A DNA stretch of 64,000 nt from JAABVY01 sp964627935 (lineage in GTDB: Bacteria; Zixibacteria; MSB-5A5; JAABVY01). The notes below the pieces were generated by a model, which saw only the letters and a program-made list of their open reading frames with translations, was not told the origin of the DNA and ran no database searches. The stretch spans positions 1 to 64,000 of the forward strand of contig CAZVLB010000014.1 in assembly GCA_964627935.1 (NCBI GenBank), read 5' to 3'. Positions 1 to 7,498 of the stretch are shown one piece after another (within the stretch, counting starts at the first letter, position 1; each line of letters starts with the position of its first letter). Made by a program: the position numbers and the translations under genes.

Positions 1-57
1 TTGCATGTATGAAGCACGCCGCCAGCGTTCGTTCTGAGCCAGGATCAAACTCTCCAA
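1..57 (-). rRNA. rrs: 16S ribosomal RNA, 5' end only
   Basis: Read on the minus strand, positions 57 to 1 give the universally conserved start of bacterial 16S rRNA. The GAGTTTGATCCTGGCTCAG primer site lies at about 54-36 and is followed by the AACGCTGGCGGCGTGC helix region. The gene continues left beyond the window, so only the first 57 or so bases are visible. The exact mature 5' end, about 55-60, is inferred by comparison with other 16S genes. Confidence 0.97.
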
Positions 58-252
58 AAATATTATTATTATATTATTTTCAAAAAGATAGAATCGATTT
101 GAGGCTCCGACACTATTTGTCTCGAATAACCGAATGCTATTTTGTTTTCAAGGATCAAACGCCCTTTTGGGCGATTAAAATACCCTCACTTTTTCAGAGT
201 TTCAGGAGGGCCATTCAAAGAACTAATGCCGATTTGCTCATCGGCAAGCCGG
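58..252 (-). other. rRNA operon leader (transcribed, non-coding)
   Basis: This stretch lies between the rRNA promoter and the start of 16S. It holds a hairpin at 228-245 (GCCGAT/ATCGGC arms, 6-nt loop) close to the predicted transcription start, a second hairpin at 160-173 (CGCCC-TTTT-GGGCG), and a boxA-like element at 144-158. The part next to 16S (60-100) is very AT-rich. Short ORFs in either direction have no ribosome-binding site and are not believed. Confidence 0.7.
144..158 (-). promoter_or_regulatory. boxA-like antitermination element
   Basis: The minus strand reads TTGATCCTTGAAAAC, close to boxA elements of other bacterial rRNA leaders (consensus around TGnTCTTTGAAAA), where the NusB/NusE antitermination complex loads. 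Its place, about 90 nt upstream of 16S and downstream of the promoter, fits. It also shares the decamer GTTTGATCCT with the start of 16S, so part of the resemblance could be coincidental. Confidence 0.5.
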
Positions 253-280
253 AATATACGAGCATCACAGGAAAAGTCAA
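253..280 (-). promoter_or_regulatory. rRNA promoter (sigma-70 type)
   Basis: On the minus strand, TTGACT (280-275) and TATATT (258-253) are separated by 16 nt. A/T tracts at 281-300 upstream resemble an UP element. The sequence after the -10 box is GC-rich (CCGGCTTGCCG), as is typical of stringently controlled rRNA promoters. Transcription would begin near 246 and run left into 16S. Confidence 0.75.
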
Positions 281-420
281 GCGCTTTTTTAATTATTTTT
301 CACTTTAACCTAATTCCCTATGCCCTAATCTTCTATCGGATCATACCGGCATTTACTTAACGCAACTGTTATAACCACGTTAGACCCATTCGGTTCCAGA
401 ACTTTTTCAGTTTTATTCCC

Positions 421-737
421 GACTCTGCGCAGTTCCAAATGGTGTCAGGTCACACTTCCGGCTAAAGCCGGAACCAAGACCGTGACACAACCACGGTAAT
501 GCCCTGTGCATCTGACGAAGGCCGGATAGGCTTGATGTGCACCGCGCGCCCGTCAGATGTGAGCCTCTGACAGGCACATGGATTTTTTCTATGGACCGCA
601 ATTGTTGCGGCAGTTCTTGAGCGAAGCGGGGAACTGACGCCATACGCCCTGCATTGAGTGTCGGGATTCTCGCTTCGCACGGATAACCGACCTGCTTTGC
701 CGCGTACCTTCAAAATTTGCTTGCCAAATCCGCTCAA
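421..737. repeat. GC-rich hairpin-dense non-coding block, possible dispersed repeat
   Basis: This block between the rRNA promoter and tRNA-Thr is more GC-rich than its surroundings and carries many short inverted repeats. Examples are TTCCGGC-TAAA-GCCGGAA at 456-473, CATCTGACG/CGTCAGATG at 509-517 and 551-559, CAGTTC/GAACTG at 611-616 and 631-636, and GCGAAGCG/CGCTTCGC at 621-628 and 671-678. Two minus-strand ORFs of 76 and 91 codons overlap it, but they are Arg/Ser/Ala-rich, lack ribosome-binding sites and look like no family. A genome-wide repeat or mobile-element remnant is the likeliest reading, but other copies cannot be checked here. Positions 301-420 hold nothing recognisable. Confidence 0.4.
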
Positions 738-761
738 ACTGATTAATTAATCAACTCCTAA

Positions 762-835
762 GCCACCGTAGCTCAGTTGGCCAGAGCAGACGATTCGTAA
801 TCGTCAGGTCGGCGGTTCGACTCCGCCCGGTGGCT
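762..835 (+). tRNA. tRNA-Thr (anticodon CGT)
   Basis: A full cloverleaf folds. The acceptor stem is GCCACCG/CGGTGGC with discriminator T835. The D stem is GCTC/GAGC. The anticodon stem is GACGA/TCGTC around loop TTCGTAA, giving anticodon CGT, which reads ACG (Thr). The T stem is GGCGG/CCGCC around TTCGACT. CCA is not encoded. A T-rich run follows directly (837-841). A weak upstream promoter could be TTGCCA (721-726) with TAATTA (744-749) at 17-nt spacing. Confidence 0.95.
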
Positions 836-917
836 CTTTTTATCTCTTCCCAGCATCACCAACTCCACTTCTATTTTTTCTGTTGACCATCACAAATCCA
901 TCCATTACTATGATCTC

Positions 918-1472
918 ATGAATCCACATTTAATAGGAAGAAAAATCAATCTCAGGCGGCTGAGGATGTCCGATGCGTCCTCGCTGGCCGAACATGCCGC
1001 CGATTGGGAGATCGCCCAATATACGTTTATCCCCCACCCCTATTCGATCCATGACGCCCGGCGCTTTATCTATAACTGCTTCGGAGGATACCGTTCCGGC
1101 AAACGAATGGCCTTCGGGATCGAACACAAAGAAACCAAAAACGTTGTCGGCATGATATCGCTGATGGGCATCAATCAAAAATACTTAAGCGCCGAAGTCG
1201 GCTACTGGCTGGGCAAAAGGTTCTGGGGCTCAGGCTATGCCCGCGATGCCCTGCAACTGGTCACAAAGTTTGGATTCGAGAACCTGAAACTTCATCGCCT
1301 TCACGCCCATGTCATGCATCCCAATCTCGGCTCCATGAAACTGCTGGAATCTGTCGGCTATAAGCCGGAGGGCATCCTCAGGCATCAAATCCGTACGCGC
1401 GGTAAATGGATGGATGCACACTGGTATGGTATGCTGGCCGATGATTACCATGAACTCAAAAAAAACTGGTAA
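918..1472 (+). CDS. GNAT family N-acetyltransferase (RimJ/RimL-like)
   Basis: The 184-residue protein has the GCN5-related acetyltransferase fold of the RimJ/RimL/Acetyltransf_3 group, which transfers acetyl from acetyl-CoA to an N-terminal or small-molecule amine. Visible landmarks are LRRLRMSDA at the N-terminus, EVGYWLGKRFWGSGYARDAL (beta4 plus the acetyl-CoA loop) near residues 93-112, and the SMKLLESVGY signature near 136-145. It ends with the usual R-x-RGKWMDAHWYGML segment. The substrate cannot be told. It stands alone on the plus strand just after tRNA-Thr; no clear Shine-Dalgarno precedes ATG 918. It is convergent with the small gene at 1557-1731. Confidence 0.9.
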   Translation: MNPHLIGRKINLRRLRMSDASSLAEHAADWEIAQYTFIPHPYSIHDARRFIYNCFGGYRSGKRMAFGIEHKETKNVVGMISLMGINQKYLSAEVGYWLGKRFWGSGYARDALQLVTKFGFENLKLHRLHAHVMHPNLGSMKLLESVGYKPEGILRHQIRTRGKWMDAHWYGMLADDYHELKKNW

Positions 1473-1492
1473 TCCACCTGCTATCCCCCAAT

Positions 1493-1520
1493 AAAAAAAG
1501 GCCCGGAGGTCGGGCCCTTT
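1493..1520 (-). terminator. Intrinsic terminator of the small minus-strand gene
   Basis: On the minus strand GGCCCG-ACCTC-CGGGCC (1516-1500) is followed at once by seven T residues (1499-1493). Flanking A/T pairs extend the stem. It lies 40 nt after the stop codon of the small gene at 1557-1731. On the plus strand the hairpin is followed only by CTTTA, so it would be a weaker terminator for the GNAT gene. Confidence 0.85.
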
Positions 1521-1556
1521 ACAATGCGGAATTCTACGAACTAATGATTCGTTATG

Positions 1557-1731
1557 TTAGATTATCGCCATTTTGACGGCGATCTTAAGACCAGCTTGAA
1601 GATAATCTTCTTTTTGCTGCAAATAAATTTCAGGTTCATAGGCCTCGATTCTATCATGTTATAAGATGTGTTGCTATTAATACGAATACCGTTAATATCA
1701 ACACCGTTAAGATGGCGTTTTTGTAATTCAT
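1557..1731 (-). pseudogene. Small membrane protein gene, frame broken by one base
   Basis: ATG at 1731 follows a strong GGAGGG site (1741-1736). The first frame encodes 25 residues: a short start, a hydrophobic helix (AILTVLILTVFVLIA) and HLIT, ending at TGA 1656-1654. Skipping one base there (T1656) opens a frame giving DRIEAYEPEIYLQQKEDYLQ then an amphipathic end, stopping at TAA 1559-1557. Joined, the product would be about 57 residues: one membrane anchor plus a charged tail. A promoter upstream and a terminator downstream make this a complete transcription unit. The break may be a real mutation, a sequencing error or a programmed +1 shift (ACA TGA T). No family is recognised. Confidence 0.55.
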
Positions 1732-1773
1732 TCGACCCTCCAGAAAGAAAATGTCACACTCTTCACCACATAT

Positions 1774-1802
1774 CTTATATGAAATTCCCGTGCCGGTTTG
1801 AA
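1774..1802 (-). promoter_or_regulatory. Promoter of the small membrane gene
   Basis: The minus strand has TTCAAA (1802-1797) and TATAAG (1779-1774) spaced by 17 nt, matching the sigma-70 consensus at 4 and 5 of 6 positions. Transcription would start near 1768, giving a leader of about 37 nt before ATG 1731. The remaining 1803-1939 holds only AT-rich sequence and a weak GCTGTA/TACAGC inverted repeat (1907-1927) after the end of the polysaccharide cluster. Confidence 0.5.
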
Positions 1803-1939
1803 ACAGATTTAAAGAAATGCTTAAACTCTGCGAGGCAACGATTTAATCAAATAGTAATTTTGTTTAAATGATGAATTTTGCGGATTGCTGTGGAATCCTG
1901 CCACATGCTGTACTTTTATCATACAGCGAAATTGGCAAT

Positions 1940-2968
1940 TCAGGAGCGTTTGAACAGGCCGGAGATGTACCCCCAGGCCAGCCCGGCATGAATCGTGACA
2001 AAGATAAACGGCAGGTTTTGAATATAATCCGGCAGTTTGGATTGATCCTTCTTTGACTGCTTGAAAATAATCATCAGTGTGGCAACAGCGATCCCCACCA
2101 GGTAGAGAATCGTGAATCCAAGCGGAACATCAACCAGCCCCGGAATAAAAATCGACAAGATATAAAGCAATAACAGACCGCCAAAAAATAATGGCGGAAC
2201 GAGATTGCCGGAAATCAATTCTTGGGGATATTTTTTGGTCAGACGAAATCGTCCCAGCCCGTAACGTTCCATCTGATGAAACAACCCGCCATAGCTTTCA
2301 CGAGGATAATAATAGACTGCCAATCTGGGACCGGTGTATGATTTGTATCCTGCTTCAGCAATGCGATAATTGAATTCATAATCCTCGGCCGCATCGAAAT
2401 CCTCATCGATATAGCCCACCGAATCGAAAAGCGAATAGCGATACATAGCCGCACTTGAGGCCGGATTGACCTCCCCTTCATATTCCATATCGTAGATAGT
2501 CGAATCGAGCCCATGCCCGATCACAGACTCGCGGGCCGATGCAATGCAGTCCTGGAATATATTGTTGTCCGGCGGACGAAGCGGTTGGGGACGGCTCAGG
2601 ACCTCGTATTCTGTGCTTTCGAATATCTGCACCATATCCTGAAACAATGTCCGGCTGGGAATATAGACATGGCCATCGATCACGATCATGTATTTGCCTC
2701 GGCTCTGTTTGAATGCCATGTTACGCGATGATGACGCTTTTCTTTTCGGATTTGTCAGTATCTTCAGATTGGGGATTTTATCGCGATATAATTCCGCGAT
2801 TTCAACAGTGCGGTCATCCGACTCGCCATCCACAACAATCACCTCATACCTCTCACGCGGGAAGTTCTGTTCGCTGATCTGTTGCAGAGTGCCGCCGATA
2901 AAACGTTCCTCGTTGCGGACCGCCATAACAACAGTTACTGCAAGTTCCGGTGATTTGCCTTCACTCAC
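1940..2968 (-). CDS. Family 2 glycosyltransferase with C-terminal membrane helices (ExoA-like)
   Basis: This is the last gene of the polysaccharide cluster. It has a GT-A fold: VTVVMAVRNEERFIGGTL at the start, VIVVDGESDDRT near residue 45, and the acceptor-side VIDGHVY segment, as in succinoglycan glucosyltransferase ExoA. Residues 255-340 form three or four membrane helices that would place it at the inner membrane, acting on undecaprenyl-linked sugar. The start is best placed at GTG 2968, which overlaps the previous gene's TGA (GTGA) with AAGGGG 8 nt upstream. A GTG two codons earlier (2974) would leave no room for ribosome binding. Confidence 0.88.
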   Translation of the reverse strand: MSEGKSPELAVTVVMAVRNEERFIGGTLQQISEQNFPRERYEVIVVDGESDDRTVEIAELYRDKIPNLKILTNPKRKASSSRNMAFKQSRGKYMIVIDGHVYIPSRTLFQDMVQIFESTEYEVLSRPQPLRPPDNNIFQDCIASARESVIGHGLDSTIYDMEYEGEVNPASSAAMYRYSLFDSVGYIDEDFDAAEDYEFNYRIAEAGYKSYTGPRLAVYYYPRESYGGLFHQMERYGLGRFRLTKKYPQELISGNLVPPLFFGGLLLLYILSIFIPGLVDVPLGFTILYLVGIAVATLMIIFKQSKKDQSKLPDYIQNLPFIFVTIHAGLAWGYISGLFKRS

Positions 2969-4278
2969 CAGCACAGCCCCTTGTATTTCGGACCGGTATC
3001 GGAGATATCATCGACTATGCGCACCAGGTCAATTACAACCCTATCCGTATCGAGATTGGCCAGGTACTGAAAATCGGGATCATTGGACCCAATCAGGATC
3101 ACATCCGATGCGCTGAAAACTTCGTCAACCGATGTCGCCAGCAGGTTTGAAATATGCGGGATCTCTTTTTCAATATAGGCCTTGTTTGCGCCGGTAAGTT
3201 TTGCCAGCGATACATTTTTATCGAAAATCCTGAGATCATAGCCCTTGCCGATCAATGTTTCGGCGACTGTGACTAATGGCGACTCGCGCATATCATCGGT
3301 GCCGGCTTTGAATGCCAGCCCCAGCATCCCGACCTTCTTCGATTTCTGGGCATAGATCATGCGCAGCGCCTGCTCTATCTGGTTTTCGTTGGAAGGCATA
3401 ATAGCATCGATCACTTTGGGCTCATAATCCAGCGTCTTGGCCTTATAACGCAGGGCGCGGATATCTTTGGGAAGACACGATCCGCCAAAAGCGAAACCGG
3501 GCTTGAGATAGTAGCTGGAAAGATTCTGCTTGGTATCCAAGCAGAACAGGTTCATGACCTCATGCGAATCCACACCCAGCTTCTTGCAGATCATCCCGAC
3601 CTCATTGGCAAATGCCACCTTGAGCCCATGGAATGTATTATTGACATATTTTAGCATCTCGGCCGCTTTTAGCGATGTCTTATATAGCGGCGCATCGATG
3701 AAAGCATAGAGCTCATCCAGCTTTGACTTCACCGATGTATCCTGCGCACCTATAACGGTAAAGGGTGGATTATAGAAGTCCTTTATCGATGATCCCTCGC
3801 GCAGGAATTCCGGATTGAAATAGACATCGAAATCCTGGTAAATCTTTTTGCCGGAATTCTCCTCCAGGATCGGAACCAGGAGGTCCTCGGTCGTGCCCGG
3901 AAGCACGGTGGAGCGAAGTACGATATCATGAAAGCTCTTCTTGTTGGCCAGGCTCTGCCCGATTTTGGCGGCCACCCTTTCGACATAGGTAAGCTCAAGA
4001 TCGCCGTTTTCTTTGGAGGGTGTACCGACAGTAATCATGGTCATATCGGTTTCAAGCACAGCTTTTTTGGCATCGAAAGTGGCCTTCAGCCTGCCATTTC
4101 CGACTACTCGGCCGACAAGATCTTCCATGCCTTCCTCGATAATCGGAGTTTTGCCGGAATTGATCAGGTCGATCTTATCCTGGTTGATATCGACTCCCAG
4201 CACCTCATGTCCCTCATCGGCCAGGCAGGCGGCCGAAACACATCCAACATATCCCATTCCAAAAACTGATATCTTCAT
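2965..4278 (-). CDS. Nucleotide-sugar dehydrogenase, AlgD (GDP-mannose 6-dehydrogenase)-like
   Basis: The 437-residue NAD-dependent enzyme makes a nucleotide uronate by two-step oxidation at C6. The N-terminal Rossmann motif is FGMGYVG (residues 6-12). The catalytic cysteine is C268 in GFAFGGSCLPKD, the same number as in Pseudomonas AlgD, whose length (436) is also nearly identical. The N-terminal GHEVLGVD and LRSTVLPGTT segments favour the GDP-mannose branch over UDP-glucose dehydrogenases, but specificity is inferred. It overlaps its neighbours by 4 nt on each side, so translation is probably coupled. It suggests that the cluster's polymer contains a uronic acid. Confidence 0.9.
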   Translation of the reverse strand: MKISVFGMGYVGCVSAACLADEGHEVLGVDINQDKIDLINSGKTPIIEEGMEDLVGRVVGNGRLKATFDAKKAVLETDMTMITVGTPSKENGDLELTYVERVAAKIGQSLANKKSFHDIVLRSTVLPGTTEDLLVPILEENSGKKIYQDFDVYFNPEFLREGSSIKDFYNPPFTVIGAQDTSVKSKLDELYAFIDAPLYKTSLKAAEMLKYVNNTFHGLKVAFANEVGMICKKLGVDSHEVMNLFCLDTKQNLSSYYLKPGFAFGGSCLPKDIRALRYKAKTLDYEPKVIDAIMPSNENQIEQALRMIYAQKSKKVGMLGLAFKAGTDDMRESPLVTVAETLIGKGYDLRIFDKNVSLAKLTGANKAYIEKEIPHISNLLATSVDEVFSASDVILIGSNDPDFQYLANLDTDRVVIDLVRIVDDISDTGPKYKGLCW

Positions 4279-5528
4279 GATCGAGATTCTCCCGCAATAT
4301 CGCCCGCCGGTTGACTGGCATGGCGACGGTTTAATGCCTCTTCAAGAGCATCGGAAAAAATTCTGGCGACATTATCCCAGCTATATTTCTCGGTTACAAG
4401 TTTGTATGCATTCCCGCTGATTCGGGATGATAGTTTATTATCATCTATTAAATTACAAACAGCCTCGGCAAAATTATCAGCTTCATCCCTGATAATAATA
4501 TCCTCACCATCAGTCAGGGGCAATCCCTCGGCGCCGACAGTTGTCGAAACTATCGCTTTCTTCTGCGCCATGGCCTCGAATATTTTCAGCCTGGTTCCAC
4601 CGCCGATCCTGATCGGGACGATATAAACAGCCGCCCGATCAACATAAGGACGCACATCATCAACAGTACCGGTCACCACAATCGAGCCATCCGGCTTTGC
4701 AAGCCGCTTGATTCTCTCCGGCGCGCGACGTCCGACAACGAAAAAACGAACATTCGGTTTTCTCGCTTTTATCAATGGCAATATATCCTTCACAAAATAC
4801 TCGACCGCATCCTGATTGGGCAGCCAGTCCATGGAACCGACAAAGACAATATTATCATCCTCCATTTTATCAAGATTCGGTTTAAAGAAATCGACATCCA
4901 CACCGGTCGGAATTACAGTCGTATGCGGGACATCATAATCCTTTTCAAGAAGATTTGCATCGGATTCAGAAACCACCAGCACATCGTCAAAATGCGCGCA
5001 GGCCTTTTTCTCGAACTCATAGAATTTTCTGTAGTCGATATACAGGTAGCCCTTCTTGACCGGGTTTTCATTTATCTCATAATGACGGCGCCAGATTTCG
5101 GTTTCGACATTGTGCTGAAAAAGCACCCGGGGCACATCCGTAAGGTCCATGCAGTTGATTGCCATCTCCAGAAAATCGCAGACAATAATATCGACGCCCT
5201 TATCGCGCACATACTCCCTGATTCGTTTTTTGATCTCATCATTATCGTATTTGCTGATCACATACGGCAATGATGAAAACAAATTCTTAAGCAGAGCGAA
5301 ATAGAACTGCGCGCTGAATTTAGGCTCCGGATCAAAGCGAATATACTCCACCTCTTCGCAGAATTCCATCAGGTGATCTATATCCGAGTTTTCCGGCTTT
5401 TCCTCGCTCAGGCAAAGATATGAGACATCATGCGTATCCGCCAGTCGCTTGAGTATATTATAGCTGCGGATCTTACCGCCGACATTGGGCGGATACAAAA
5501 AATCGGATTTTATCCAGAGAATCTTCAT
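4275..5528 (-). CDS. Family 4-type glycosyltransferase
   Basis: The 417-residue protein has the GT-B fold. The N-terminal domain starts KILWIKSDFLYPPNVGGKIR, with the glycine-rich acceptor loop. The C-terminal donor domain carries IVFVGSMDWLPNQDAVEYF, VVGRRAP, and RIGGGTRLKIFEAMAQKKA (the EX7E-type nucleotide-sugar site). This C-terminal pattern is typical of the sugar-transfer PEP-CTERM/EpsD-like branch of cytoplasmic glycosyltransferases. Its stop overlaps the AlgD-like start (ATGA). It lies 44 nt after the amidotransferase gene. Sugar and linkage are unknown. Confidence 0.88.
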   Translation of the reverse strand: MKILWIKSDFLYPPNVGGKIRSYNILKRLADTHDVSYLCLSEEKPENSDIDHLMEFCEEVEYIRFDPEPKFSAQFYFALLKNLFSSLPYVISKYDNDEIKKRIREYVRDKGVDIIVCDFLEMAINCMDLTDVPRVLFQHNVETEIWRRHYEINENPVKKGYLYIDYRKFYEFEKKACAHFDDVLVVSESDANLLEKDYDVPHTTVIPTGVDVDFFKPNLDKMEDDNIVFVGSMDWLPNQDAVEYFVKDILPLIKARKPNVRFFVVGRRAPERIKRLAKPDGSIVVTGTVDDVRPYVDRAAVYIVPIRIGGGTRLKIFEAMAQKKAIVSTTVGAEGLPLTDGEDIIIRDEADNFAEAVCNLIDDNKLSSRISGNAYKLVTEKYSWDNVARIFSDALEEALNRRHASQPAGDIAGESRS

Positions 5529-5572
5529 AGGTGTTTAAGATATGATTATGTATCACTGTGGCAATTTAAAAC

Positions 5573-7495
5573 TTAAACCAGCGCAATCGAGCCGTAATCT
5601 TCTCTTTCCAGAAATATTCTCTGCCACAGTTCAAAGTTTATCAGTGTCCAGATCTGATCGGAATAATTTTTGTCACCGTTCTGATGTTTGTTTATGATAT
5701 GCTCCACCGTTTTCTGATTGAAGATGCCGCGTTTGCACGTTCGTTCATCGAACAGTATGTCTTTCACCATGTCCTTGTAATCATGACGGAACCACTTTTC
5801 GATCGGAACCGGAAAGCCCTTTTTCGATCGCGAAAGAATCGGATCGGGAATCCTGCCCTTCATCGCCAGCCGAAGAATCCGCTTGGTGTCGAATTTCTTC
5901 AGTTTCAGATGGATCGGGAGCGATGCTGTGAATTCGACCATCTTATGATCCAGAAAGGGCACCCTGCTTTCTATCGAGGCGGCCATCGACATCTGATCCT
6001 GCTTCATCAGGAGCTCCAGCAGGTAAGTCTTGATATCCGCGTACAGCATGCGATTCAAAAGATCATACGCCTCGCAATCATGAAATATCTTATGATAGTT
6101 ATAATACAGCTTATCGTAATTATAGTCATTCAGGAGGCCATCGGCATAGAGACTCCTTTGCATCTTACGCGAAAATGTCGAATAGTTATCCAGAAATATC
6201 GTGTCGATATCGTTGTCCAGATAGACCGTGGTCCTGATAGCCTTGTTTTTGTATGGAAAACGATCCGGCAGAATATCCAGAAACGGCCGGAATAGATACT
6301 GGCGAACCTGCTTGAAAAGCGGCGCACCCATAATTTTGCCCGCCTTAAGATTGTACAAAGTCTGATAATAGCGCTCATAGCCACCCAGAAGCTCATCTGA
6401 CCCCTCGCCGGTCAGCACCACCTTGACATGTTCACGGGCCAGTTTGGCCACGAAATAAAGCGCCACCGATGATGGATGCGCAATTGGCTCATCTTCCTGG
6501 TAAATCATGTGCGGAAGTTCACCTAAGAATTCATCCGGCGACATCAAAATCTCATGCCGATCCGCTCCGCACATCTCCGCCGCCATGCGCGAATATTCCA
6601 GTTCATTGAATGCACGTTCCTCAAATGCCACCGAAAATGTCTGTATCGGACGGTCGACCATACGGCTCATCTGCGCCGCTATGGCCGAGGAATCGATTCC
6701 GCCGGAAAGGAACATCCCCAATGGCACATCAGCCATCAGACGCATCTTCACGGACTCATCAAAAAGCTCGGTAAAACGCTCAATATACCATTCATCTGAT
6801 TTGCTGTAATCCGGCTGAGTATATTCGATATCCCAGTATTTGCGGATCTTTATCGAGCCGTTTTCGACCATCATGCAATGACCCGGCAGAAGCTTCTTGA
6901 TGCCCTTGAACATAGTCTGATCATCCAGAGTGTATTTCAGCGCCATCTGCTCGGTAAGCGCGTTCAGGTTGAGCTCGCGCGGCACATTGTCATATTCGAC
7001 TATTGCTTTTATCTCCGAACCAAAGGCCAGAAAATCATCATTGTCATAATAATATAGCGGTTTGATTCCCAGCCGGTCGCGGACTATCAACAAGCGTTCT
7101 TTGTTGTGATCGATGATTGCGAATGCGAACATGCCGCGCAGATGATCCACGCAGTCCTGGCCATATTCCTCATAGGCGTGAATTATCGTCTCGGTGTCGC
7201 AGCGGGTTTTATATTTATAGCCCTTGCTTTCTAGCGTTTTGCGGATTTCAGCATGATTGTATATTTCGCCGTTATAGACGATCCAGATCGAGCCGTCATG
7301 ATTAGACATCGGCTGATGACCGCCGGCCAGGTCTATAATCGAAAGACGCCTGAACCCCAGCCCGAGGTTGTCGCAGACATATTCGCCCGAATCATCCGGC
7401 CCGCGATGATACAGGCGGTCGGCCATGGATTTGACAAGCGACTGCTCAACATTACGGCTTTTATCTTTGAAATATAATCCGCAGAATCCGCACAT
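5573..7495 (-). CDS. asnB: Asparagine synthase (glutamine-hydrolysing)-like amidotransferase
   Basis: The 640-residue protein has both AsnB domains. The class II glutaminase at the N-terminus has Cys2 as nucleophile after Met removal (MCGFCGLYF), with RGPDDSGEY and SNHDGSIWIVYNGEIYN. The ATP-pyrophosphatase synthetase domain carries LSGGIDSS near residue 265 and TGEGSDELLGGYERY near 360. It takes the amide N of glutamine, activates a carboxylate with ATP and forms an amide. In polysaccharide clusters such enzymes often amidate sugar carboxylates rather than aspartate, which would suit the AlgD-like dehydrogenase nearby. That substrate is inference. The gene begins 3 nt after the lyase gene ends. 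Confidence 0.92.
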   Translation of the reverse strand: MCGFCGLYFKDKSRNVEQSLVKSMADRLYHRGPDDSGEYVCDNLGLGFRRLSIIDLAGGHQPMSNHDGSIWIVYNGEIYNHAEIRKTLESKGYKYKTRCDTETIIHAYEEYGQDCVDHLRGMFAFAIIDHNKERLLIVRDRLGIKPLYYYDNDDFLAFGSEIKAIVEYDNVPRELNLNALTEQMALKYTLDDQTMFKGIKKLLPGHCMMVENGSIKIRKYWDIEYTQPDYSKSDEWYIERFTELFDESVKMRLMADVPLGMFLSGGIDSSAIAAQMSRMVDRPIQTFSVAFEERAFNELEYSRMAAEMCGADRHEILMSPDEFLGELPHMIYQEDEPIAHPSSVALYFVAKLAREHVKVVLTGEGSDELLGGYERYYQTLYNLKAGKIMGAPLFKQVRQYLFRPFLDILPDRFPYKNKAIRTTVYLDNDIDTIFLDNYSTFSRKMQRSLYADGLLNDYNYDKLYYNYHKIFHDCEAYDLLNRMLYADIKTYLLELLMKQDQMSMAASIESRVPFLDHKMVEFTASLPIHLKLKKFDTKRILRLAMKGRIPDPILSRSKKGFPVPIEKWFRHDYKDMVKDILFDERTCKRGIFNQKTVEHIINKHQNGDKNYSDQIWTLINFELWQRIFLEREDYGSIALV

Positions 7496-7498
7496 AGG

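Noticed and set aside
413..737. Two minus-strand ORFs of 76 and 91 codons upstream of the rRNA promoter
   Set aside because: They overlap each other in different frames, lack ribosome-binding sites, and the sequence is better explained by hairpins and high G+C.
1907..1927. GCTGTA/TACAGC hairpin after the family 2 glycosyltransferase as a terminator
   Set aside because: The stem is only 6 bp with a 9-nt loop and there is no T tract on the minus strand.
5684..6295. Plus-strand ORF of 203 codons
   Set aside because: It is antisense to the amidotransferase gene, lacks a start signal and matches no family.
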